Shown here in pieces: positions 1 through 5,239 of a stretch of DNA of 5,253 bases. Position 1 is the stretch's first letter. Each line of letters begins with the position of its first letter. The stretch is from NCBI GenBank assembly GCA_031266495.1, contig JAISAX010000524.1, positions 1-5,253 of the forward strand, written 5' to 3'. The notes under the pieces are model-generated. The model was given only the letters and a program-made list of their open reading frames with translations, made no database searches and was not told the origin of the DNA. The position numbers and the translations under genes were made by a program. The stretch is from Opitutaceae bacterium (lineage in GTDB: Bacteria > Verrucomicrobiota > Verrucomicrobiae > Opitutales > Opitutaceae).

Positions 1-12
1 TTCGCAAGCGAA
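1..12. repeat. Short perfect palindrome (5-bp arms)
   Basis: TTCGC and GCGAA flank a central AA, giving a small cruciform or hairpin at the window edge. It is probably the end of a larger intergenic repeat that continues to the left. Nothing else in positions 1-23 can be supported. Confidence 0.4.
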
Positions 13-23
13 GCCCCTACCTT

Positions 24-67
24 CGATCCGCGTAACTTTTGTTACATAACTGATTTTACGCGGATCG
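24..67. repeat. Perfect 12-bp inverted repeat with a 20-nt spacer
   Basis: CGATCCGCGTAA (24-35) is the exact reverse complement of TTACGCGGATCG (56-67). The spacer is AT-rich (36-55) and contains GTTAC, which can also pair with GTAAC at 32-36. The right arm overlaps the left arm of the next inverted repeat (61-141). It is likely an intergenic repeat element. It could fold in RNA from either strand, but there is no following U-run on the minus strand, so I do not call it an intrinsic terminator. Confidence 0.75.
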
Positions 68-141
68 ACCGTAGCACAGGCTTCCAGCCTGCAACTCCGG
101 GGAAGGAATGCAGGCAGGATGCCTGCGCTACGGTCGATCCG
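61..141. repeat. REPIN-like element: two opposed palindromic units
   Basis: Positions 61-93 and 109-141 are reverse complements at 30 of 33 positions, separated by 15 nt (94-108). Each arm holds its own hairpin: CAGGCT/AGCCTG around TCC (77-91) and CAGGCA/TGCCTG around GGA (111-125). A GTAG tetranucleotide lies just outside the hairpin on the plus strand at 71-74 and on the minus strand at 128-131. A GTAG foot plus hairpin, duplicated in opposite orientations, is the known layout of REP sequences and REPINs mobilised by RAYT (IS200/IS605-like) transposases. No such transposase is in the window, so the mobile origin is inference. Confidence 0.7.
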
Positions 142-153
142 GCGGCTTCGCCG
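140..153. repeat. Small GC hairpin between repeat units
   Basis: CGGCG and CGCCG pair around a GCTT loop. It sits between the REPIN-like element and the array of same-orientation units, and may simply be junction sequence of the repeat cluster. Confidence 0.4.
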
Positions 154-156
154 TCA

Positions 157-292
157 GCGGGCGGGACGCCCGCGCCACACGGAGCGGCAGCGTTCACGGG
201 CGGGAAGCCCGTGCCACTTCGGAGCGGTGAGGCAACGTTCACGGGCAGGGATGCCCGTGCCACGCCGATTGCGGGCCGGATGCCCGCGCCAC
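157..292 (-). repeat. Array of four REP-like palindromic units, same orientation
   Basis: Four degenerate units lie at 157-178, 195-217, 240-263 and 271-292. Each is a 6-8 bp GC stem with a 3-5 nt loop of the GGGA type, followed on the plus strand by GCCAC. Examples are CACGGGC/GCCCGTG at 195-213 and CACGGGCA/TGCCCGTG at 240-259. Read on the minus strand, each begins with GTGG and then the hairpin, matching the GTAG foot of the units at 61-141 with one base changed. The second and third units also share a preceding CGGAGCGG and CGTTCACGGGC (180-201 and 220-246), so a longer segment was duplicated with a small indel. I see no coding sequence here. Short peptides translated from it only reflect the repeat. 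Confidence 0.75.
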
Positions 293-310
293 GCGTGACC
301 TCTGTCACGC
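293..310 (-). terminator. Perfect 7-bp hairpin downstream of the long gene (possible 3' end signal)
   Basis: GCGTGAC (293-299) and GTCACGC (304-310) pair perfectly around a 4-nt loop, 48 nt beyond the stop codon of the minus-strand gene. No U-run follows on that strand, so this is not a canonical intrinsic terminator. It could protect or define the mRNA 3' end together with the REP-like hairpins that follow, or it could be another palindrome of the repeat cluster. The stretch 311-358 between hairpin and stop shows nothing recognisable. Confidence 0.35.
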
Positions 311-358
311 AAGACATACGTTCCGGGTTCTTCGACGGCTCCAGCAGGTAAAGGTTTT

Positions 359-3300
359 TCACCAGCGCCAGAATATGTACGGATCGTCGTATTTCTGCGG
401 AGTTTGCAGGTAGTGGGTTTTTAACCACGGCGCGGGACGGGAATTGTCGCCGCCGGCCAGGAGTTTTTCCAGCGAACCGGTGTGTCGCGCGGACGCACCG
501 AGGTTATGCAAAAGACGGGAAACGAGGTAGAGCGCGCGACGTCGGGTGCTCCGTTGCCAGACTTTTTCGTCGGAAAACATCCACGGGGCTGCTTGCGAAA
601 ACAGAATGGCGCCGCGCCCTGCAATGACGCGTTGCAGGGCTTCGTTGCCGAGCGCGTCCGGCGCGGTGGCGACGGGCAGGGCGGCGAGTTCAGGAAGCGC
701 GAACCAGTGCGTTTCGGCATTGGAGATGCCCGCGAATTCCGGCACGGCAAGGGCGCGGTCTTCAAGCGGAGACGGGAACAGTTCGCGTTCGACAAGCGCG
801 TTTTTGTCAAACATCGCCGGGAACTGGCGCAGGAGGTCGTCCTTCGTCAAGGCCAGCGCCAATACGCGCAGGCCGGCGTTCACAGTGGCGTCGAGGTCCC
901 GGATTTCGGGCGCGCCGGAACCGAGGACGAGGACAGCATCAGGGGGGAAGGGGGGAGGGGAGGGAGGAAGTGGCACGGCATCAAAACCGAGTGAGGCAAG
1001 CAGGTGTTCGCCGTTGGCGTCGCCTGCGTAGAAAAGCGGGCGTGGGCCGGGCGTGGGCGCGGGTTCGTTTTGCAGGGATGCGACGAGGTTGAGCGTGAGG
1101 CGGTCGGCGACAGGGTCGGGGCGGGTGCGTCGCGTGATGTCGAGTTGGCAGAGAATCATGCGTCCGCGCGGAAAGACGGTGACGGTGGCGGTGGCGGTGG
1201 AGCCGGACGACTGGCGCGCACCGCTTCCGGGACGCCATTCGAGCAGCGGGCTGTATTGCAGATCGAAGCCGCAATCCACCAGAGGGAGGAAATCGCCGAT
1301 GGCGGGTTTTTCGATCAGCACGGTGGCAATGGCGCCGCGATTGCCACCGCGCCAGACGCGGGCGTTCCGGAAGCCGCACCAGTCCTCGTGCGGCGGGTCG
1401 TTTTTCGGGTCGCGGGCGTTGTCGTATTCGTCAATCAATGACGATTTGCCTTGCCAGTCGGCCAGGTGTTCGTCGCGGATGCCGCGCAGGGCGGGGTGGC
1501 CGGGGGCGCGTATGAAGGCGTTGCGCGTTTTCAGGGTTTGTGTGCGGAAGCCGGCGATTTTCCTCAGGGTGTCTTGCGTTTGTTCAAAGACGAGGATGTT
1601 GAGTCCGCGTGTGACGGCTTCGATTTGCGGCAGTTTCATGTTCGCGTCCAGTGCGCGGCGTCCGATGACCAGCAACGCGTCGTTGGCGAGGAGTGTGTCG
1701 GCGGCGGGGAGGGCGTCGGGGCGGGTGTGCCGGGTGTGCGCGATGCCGAGGCGCGAGAGTGTTTGCGCGGTGTCTCCCGCGGGGTCGAACAGGACAATCG
1801 CGGCGGCGCGTTTCGGGGGAACGGGCGAGGGCGCGGGGGGCGGGGGGGGGAGGGGGGGCGAGGATGAGAGCACGTTGAACAAAAATTCGTCGGTTTGCGT
1901 CTGGGGGGTGGTGGTTTTGGCGTCGGTAAAGTCGAATCCGGCGGTCAGCCGGCGGGCGCCTTCCGGCAGTCCGCGAGGAAGTGTCATGGAAATGGGGATA
2001 CGCAATTGTTGTCCGGGCGGGATGTGCGCCTCCCCTCCCCCGCCTTCGTCCGTGCCGTCGAGTTTCCATTCGTAGCGGCAGGAGGTGGCGCGGTTGGTTT
2101 CGTTGATGAGGATGAGTTGTTTTTCGAGTACGGCGCCGGGTTGGTGGTTGCGGGCGCGGTCGGTGAAGGCGGCGGGGTCGTTTGCGTCGGCGGGGCCGGC
2201 GATGAAGGCGATGCGGGGTTGGTTCCAGCGGCGGATTTCGCGGCTGGCGGCGGTGTCCTGCCAGATGGCGCCGATGTTCGCGGCGGGGTCGTGGAAGGCT
2301 CGCGAGTGCGTGCCATGAAAGTCGTGACGGATGCCGGGCGCGGTGAGTTCGGCGAGGGTGATTTTTGGCGGGGTTCCGGTTTCGAGGTCGCCGTCGCGGA
2401 ATTGGCGTCGCGCGCTGGTGTTGGTGTTGGTGTTGGTGTTGAAGCGGAAAACTTCGTCAACGTCCCATGGTTGCCAAGAGACGCCCCAGGCGCGGAAGGC
2501 GGGCAGGTAGTGTTTCGCGAAGAGGGCGACCACGTCGTGGTAGTTGGCCTCGGTTCTGGCGAGGTTCCACCAGCCTCTGAAATTGCCGGCGTCCATTTTT
2601 TGCAGCGCTTCGCGCAGGGTTTCGACGGCGCGGGGCGCGGGGGAGGTGTAGGGGCGCTGGTTGAGAAAGGAGGCTGCGTATTGGTTGCCGTACCACCATT
2701 TGGGGTGGTTGGCCGCGCGCGGATCGAAGATGAAACTCGGGCCGCGGTAATTCATGAAGGAGGCGATGAAGGGGATGCCGTATTCGACAATGAATACGGG
2801 TTTGACGCCTTCCGCGGCCCAGTGCGCGTGCCATTCGGCGCGTTCTTGCGGGGGCGCCCAGTTGAGGTAGTCGTTGTGCGTGAGGATGGCGCCGGCGTTG
2901 CCGGCGGAGTGGTGGTAGATTTCGCGCGTGGGGTCGAATTGCGCGGCGAGGGGTTTTTGGACGTTGAACGCTTGCCAGCGTTTTTCCGCCAGTCCTTTTT
3001 TTTCCGTCTTGTCCATGTAGGTCACGAGGTCGTCAACGGGCGTGAATTTGCCGTCGATTTTGAGGGGGTTGAGGTCGTCCTGGTAAACCATGGAGTTGGC
3101 GTTGGCGGCGTAGAGGATGATGGCGGGGTGGTTGCCGTGGCGTTCGATGAGGTGGCGGGTGGCTCGCGCCCAGCGGGCGCGGACGTCGGGTTTGTCGAGT
3201 TCGTATTCGTATTGCGAGCCGTGCGGGATGACGAGCGATGTGAGGATGCCGGCTTCGTCCGCCGCGTTGTAGAGGTTGTCCGCATAGCCGGTGTCGCCGG

Positions 3301-5119
3301 GGGCGGAGTAGTAGTCGTCGGTCATGGCGAAGTTGCCGCCAAGGTTTTTGATGCCGGCAATGGTGTCGCGGCACACCGGCGCGCTCGCCATGTAGGCGGA
3401 GGCCGGCCTGGAGATGTTGCGGGCGAGGAAGGAGCGTAGCGTGATGCGGGTTTCGTTGAGCAGGAGGTGGCGGCCTTCAATGCGGAGTTCGCGGAAGCCG
3501 AAGCGTATGGGCAGGGTTTCGTCGAGGATTTGTTCTTTCGCGTTTTTTGCGTCGCGGCGCACGAGGGCGATTTTTGCCGTGTAGAGGTTGGGGGTTTCCG
3601 TGTCCCAGAGCGCGGGGCCGTCTTTCGCGCCGGGTTTCCATTCGCCGTCGATGTGGGCGATGCGTTCGTTCGCGTGCGCGGCGTCGGCGAAGGGTTTGGC
3701 CGCGAGCAGGGCGCCGGCGGCGGTGGCGATGGTTTTTACCGCGCGTCCGTTCGTATCGGAGATTTCAGCACGGAGAAGGAGGTCGGCGAGCGCGGCGTCC
3801 CCGGCGTTGTTTTCCGTCGTCGTGACGAATGGTATTTGAAAGCCGATTTTGCCGTCGCGCACGGAGGTTCGCACGAGGGGGGGGCCGAGCCGGGCGGGGG
3901 TTTGGCCGGGGCCGGGGGTGGCGTCAAGAAAGGCGTCGCCGCACAGGCCGCGGTGTTTCATTTCCGGGGTTTCGCCTTTGGCGAGTTTTTTGAGCCAGGC
4001 GGGCGGGGCGAAGGGGTTTTCGATGGACAGTTTGTCCGAAACGAGGAGCGCGAGTGTGTGCGATTTTCCCGCCGCACAGTGTTTCGTGAGGTCGAGTTCG
4101 CCGCCGGGCCAGCCGAGGGCGCCCGCTTTTTGTCCGTCAATGTATGCTTCCGCCGTGCCGTTGACATTCGTCATGGTGAGGGTGATACGCCGTCCGATCC
4201 ATGTCGCCGGTATGTCCAGGCGTCGTCGATACCATGCTTGCCGGAAGTCTTCGCGTTTGAGGTTGGCCGCCGCGATTTTTTTTTCGATCTGCGGCGTGAA
4301 GAGGAGGGGTTGTTCCGTGCGTTGCGGTTTGTCGCTCGCGATCCAGTAGCCGGGCACTTTGGCAATGCCCCAGCCGGTGCCGTCCCCGGGGATTTTGTCC
4401 GCGGTCGCAGCGTCTTCGAGGGGTTTGTCGAATACGGGATATATTTGCCAGTAGCCGTTGAGCGAGACGCGTTCGCGGTGGGTGGAGCGGGTTTTCCAGG
4501 CTGCGTCAAATGCCCAGGCGTCCGTGTTGTCGCCGAGCGGGTTTGGGGCGTCCTTGCCCGCGGGCCAGAGCGAGGTGAGGCGCAGGGAGAGGTGCGAGAA
4601 CCATACGGTGCCGCCGCTCGCGCCAAACAGGGAGGGTTCGACGACGAGGTGGCGCGCGCGTTCGGGCACGGTCAGGCGAACCGTGTAGTCTTGCCAGTCC
4701 GACGTGCCGTCGCGTCCGGTGTTGTTTGGCCAGGGGGTGACGGTTTTCCGGTTTTCGTCCGTCCAGCGCAGTGCCATGCGGGCGTTTTGCCAGTCGGCTT
4801 TGCCGCGCACGACGGTTTCGGTTTTCATGCGGAAGCGCATTTCGAGCGTCCGCCACGCGGGGTCGATGGCGACGTGTTGCGACGCGCCGGTGTTTTGCGC
4901 GGAAAATACAAGGGCGGCCACGGGTTTGTTTTCATGGTATTGGCCGGGGAGAGCGACGACTCGGGCTGTCGTGGCGTTGCCATGACGTCCCCAGTCCGCA
5001 GGCCAGTCCTTGCCGGACGCGATTTCGAGCGCGGGGTTTTTGAGCAGTTCGTCACCGATGGCCGCGGCAAATACAGCCGGGGCTGTGGCGAGGATGGCGA
5101 GCGCGAGTGTGGCGATCAT
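359..5119 (-). CDS. Secreted multi-domain GH2-like glycoside hydrolase with two C-terminal GATase-like domains
   Basis: This is an uninterrupted frame of 1586 residues, likely exported and acting on a glycan of unknown identity. Seen in order: a hydrophobic signal peptide (1-18, VFA then AA); a jelly-roll CBM4/9-like domain (about 22-183); a GH2 sugar-binding-like domain (about 205-375, with NGYW at 221 and paired strands to about 360); a GH2 Ig-like domain (about 415-550); a TIM barrel opened by the GH2 hallmark GFRELRIEG...LLLNETRITLRS (541-563) and ending near RAWGVSWQPWD (876-886); an Ig-like domain (about 985-1085); a proline linker (1086-1102); and two related GATase-like alpha/beta domains (about 1103-1350 and 1360-1545). 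The second has a proline insert at 1383-1393. The tail ends DDPYIFWRW. The probable nucleophile is Glu779 in FIVEYG. The usual acid/base Glu in 'NHPSI..W..NE' is replaced, since the sequence reads NHPAIILYAANANS (663-676). The GATase-like domains show no Gly-x-Cys-x-Gly nucleophile elbow. I chose the ATG at 5119 over the in-frame GTG at 5143 because the eight extra codons include TTA and AGA, which are rare in this gene. Neither start has a Shine-Dalgarno, and the longer form would add an Arg before the hydrophobic stretch. The gene and its GH2-like nature are firm; activity and substrate are inference. Confidence 0.93.
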   Translation of the reverse strand: MIATLALAILATAPAVFAAAIGDELLKNPALEIASGKDWPADWGRHGNATTARVVALPGQYHENKPVAALVFSAQNTGASQHVAIDPAWRTLEMRFRMKTETVVRGKADWQNARMALRWTDENRKTVTPWPNNTGRDGTSDWQDYTVRLTVPERARHLVVEPSLFGASGGTVWFSHLSLRLTSLWPAGKDAPNPLGDNTDAWAFDAAWKTRSTHRERVSLNGYWQIYPVFDKPLEDAATADKIPGDGTGWGIAKVPGYWIASDKPQRTEQPLLFTPQIEKKIAAANLKREDFRQAWYRRRLDIPATWIGRRITLTMTNVNGTAEAYIDGQKAGALGWPGGELDLTKHCAAGKSHTLALLVSDKLSIENPFAPPAWLKKLAKGETPEMKHRGLCGDAFLDATPGPGQTPARLGPPLVRTSVRDGKIGFQIPFVTTTENNAGDAALADLLLRAEISDTNGRAVKTIATAAGALLAAKPFADAAHANERIAHIDGEWKPGAKDGPALWDTETPNLYTAKIALVRRDAKNAKEQILDETLPIRFGFRELRIEGRHLLLNETRITLRSFLARNISRPASAYMASAPVCRDTIAGIKNLGGNFAMTDDYYSAPGDTGYADNLYNAADEAGILTSLVIPHGSQYEYELDKPDVRARWARATRHLIERHGNHPAIILYAANANSMVYQDDLNPLKIDGKFTPVDDLVTYMDKTEKKGLAEKRWQAFNVQKPLAAQFDPTREIYHHSAGNAGAILTHNDYLNWAPPQERAEWHAHWAAEGVKPVFIVEYGIPFIASFMNYRGPSFIFDPRAANHPKWWYGNQYAASFLNQRPYTSPAPRAVETLREALQKMDAGNFRGWWNLARTEANYHDVVALFAKHYLPAFRAWGVSWQPWDVDEVFRFNTNTNTNTSARRQFRDGDLETGTPPKITLAELTAPGIRHDFHGTHSRAFHDPAANIGAIWQDTAASREIRRWNQPRIAFIAGPADANDPAAFTDRARNHQPGAVLEKQLILINETNRATSCRYEWKLDGTDEGGGGEAHIPPGQQLRIPISMTLPRGLPEGARRLTAGFDFTDAKTTTPQTQTDEFLFNVLSSSPPLPPPPPAPSPVPPKRAAAIVLFDPAGDTAQTLSRLGIAHTRHTRPDALPAADTLLANDALLVIGRRALDANMKLPQIEAVTRGLNILVFEQTQDTLRKIAGFRTQTLKTRNAFIRAPGHPALRGIRDEHLADWQGKSSLIDEYDNARDPKNDPPHEDWCGFRNARVWRGGNRGAIATVLIEKPAIGDFLPLVDCGFDLQYSPLLEWRPGSGARQSSGSTATATVTVFPRGRMILCQLDITRRTRPDPVADRLTLNLVASLQNEPAPTPGPRPLFYAGDANGEHLLASLGFDAVPLPPSPPPFPPDAVLVLGSGAPEIRDLDATVNAGLRVLALALTKDDLLRQFPAMFDKNALVERELFPSPLEDRALAVPEFAGISNAETHWFALPELAALPVATAPDALGNEALQRVIAGRGAILFSQAAPWMFSDEKVWQRSTRRRALYLVSRLLHNLGASARHTGSLEKLLAGGDNSRPAPWLKTHYLQTPQKYDDPYIFWRW
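942..967 (+). repeat. G-run tract (G6-AA-G6-A-G4-A-G3-A-G2), quadruplex-capable
   Basis: Four plus-strand runs of at least three G are separated by 1-2 A, which satisfies the standard quadruplex pattern. It lies on the template strand inside the long gene and encodes the proline-rich insert PPSPPPFPP (residues 1385-1393). That insert interrupts the second GATase-like domain after its first strand and helix. It does not change the frame in this sequence. Confidence 0.75.
1175..1198. repeat. Four tandem hexanucleotides (GRCGGT)
   Basis: GACGGT, GACGGT, GGCGGT, GGCGGT run head to tail inside the long gene. On the coding strand they give alternating Thr with Val or Ala (residues about 1308-1315, in the stretch STATATVTV). 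This is a likely edge beta strand of the first GATase-like domain. Changes in copy number would keep the frame. Confidence 0.7.
1835..1858 (+). repeat. Long G-run tract G6-C-G9-A-G7, quadruplex-capable and slippage-prone
   Basis: Three plus-strand G runs of 6, 9 and 7 bases are separated by single bases. On the coding strand they are exactly eight codons, residues 1088-1095 (PPLPPPPP), forming the linker between the Ig-like domain and the first GATase-like domain. A nine-base homopolymer in a coding region is a classic site for polymerase slippage. Here it sits at a domain boundary, so an indel would leave the GH2-like part intact and remove the C-terminal third. Confidence 0.8.
2416..2440. 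repeat. Hexanucleotide microsatellite (TGGTGT x4)
   Basis: Four perfect copies plus one base. On the coding strand it encodes (Asn-Thr)4, residues 894-901 of the long protein, just after the barrel's RAWGVSWQPWD strand. It probably forms a flexible loop of variable length. The 6-nt period means copy-number change would not break the frame. Confidence 0.85.
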
Positions 5120-5123
5120 TCTG

Positions 5124-5137
5124 GAATTAAGAATTAA
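5124..5137. repeat. Tandem heptamer (GAATTAA x2) at the gene start
   Basis: Two perfect copies lie 4 to 18 nt upstream of the chosen ATG, where a Shine-Dalgarno would be expected. On the coding strand they read TTAATTC twice. The AT-richness contrasts with the GC-rich coding body, which supports this being leader rather than coding sequence. An unstructured AT-rich leader may help ribosome binding; that is inference. Confidence 0.6.
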
Positions 5138-5163
5138 GGGCACTTTGAAAAAGTCGTTTTAAC

Positions 5164-5190
5164 CGCGAATGGACGCGAATAGACGCGAAT
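5164..5190. repeat. Decamer direct repeats (RGACGCGAAT)
   Basis: CCGCGAAT, GGACGCGAAT and AGACGCGAAT follow one another directly, 45 nt upstream of the chosen ATG. Similar GACGCGAAT or GACACGAAT runs are, from memory, frequent intergenic repeats in Verrucomicrobiota and some other phyla, with no established function. An inverted copy lies at 5240-5253, so the two may be ends of one element. Confidence 0.7.
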
Positions 5191-5207
5191 TCGGAGAGAA
5201 GATAACT

Positions 5208-5218
5208 TTGTTGAACAA
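5208..5218. promoter_or_regulatory. Palindrome TTGTTGAACAA, possible operator
   Basis: Arms of 5 bp (TTGTT/AACAA) surround one central base, about 90 nt upstream of the chosen ATG in a short AT-richer stretch. It overlaps a second weak dyad, CAAGA/TCTTG at 5216-5220/5229-5233. The position suits a regulator site, but the arms are short and no regulator gene is nearby. I see no convincing -35/-10 pair in 5144-5253. Confidence 0.2.
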
Positions 5219-5239
5219 GAGCAGGTCTTCTTGAAAAAC

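Noticed and set aside
61..292. CRISPR array
   Set aside because: The repeated units are short, palindromic, degenerate and variably spaced, with no constant repeat or unique equal-length spacers. They fit REP-like palindromes instead.
293..310. Canonical intrinsic terminator for the long gene
   Set aside because: The stem is perfect, but no U-run follows on the minus strand, so I list it only as a weak 3' end candidate.
42..428. Minus-strand open frame of 128 codons through the repeat cluster
   Set aside because: It begins inside the 3' end of the long gene in another frame. Most of its peptide is the translation of the palindromic repeats. No domain or leader supports it.
1053..2075. Plus-strand open frame of 340 codons
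   Set aside because: Arg/Ser/Gly-rich shadow of the GATase-like region. It crosses the G-run tract as poly-Gly and has no domain signal.
1895..3439. Plus-strand open frame of 514 codons opposite the long gene
   Set aside because: It is extremely rich in Gly, Val and Arg with low-complexity runs such as GVGVGVGV. It is what GC-rich third positions on the opposite strand produce, while the minus strand shows recognisable domains throughout.
3467..5137. Plus-strand open frame of 556 codons opposite the N-terminal half
   Set aside because: It has the same antisense composition bias, no recognisable fold, and lies fully opposite the signal peptide, CBM-like and GH2 domains.
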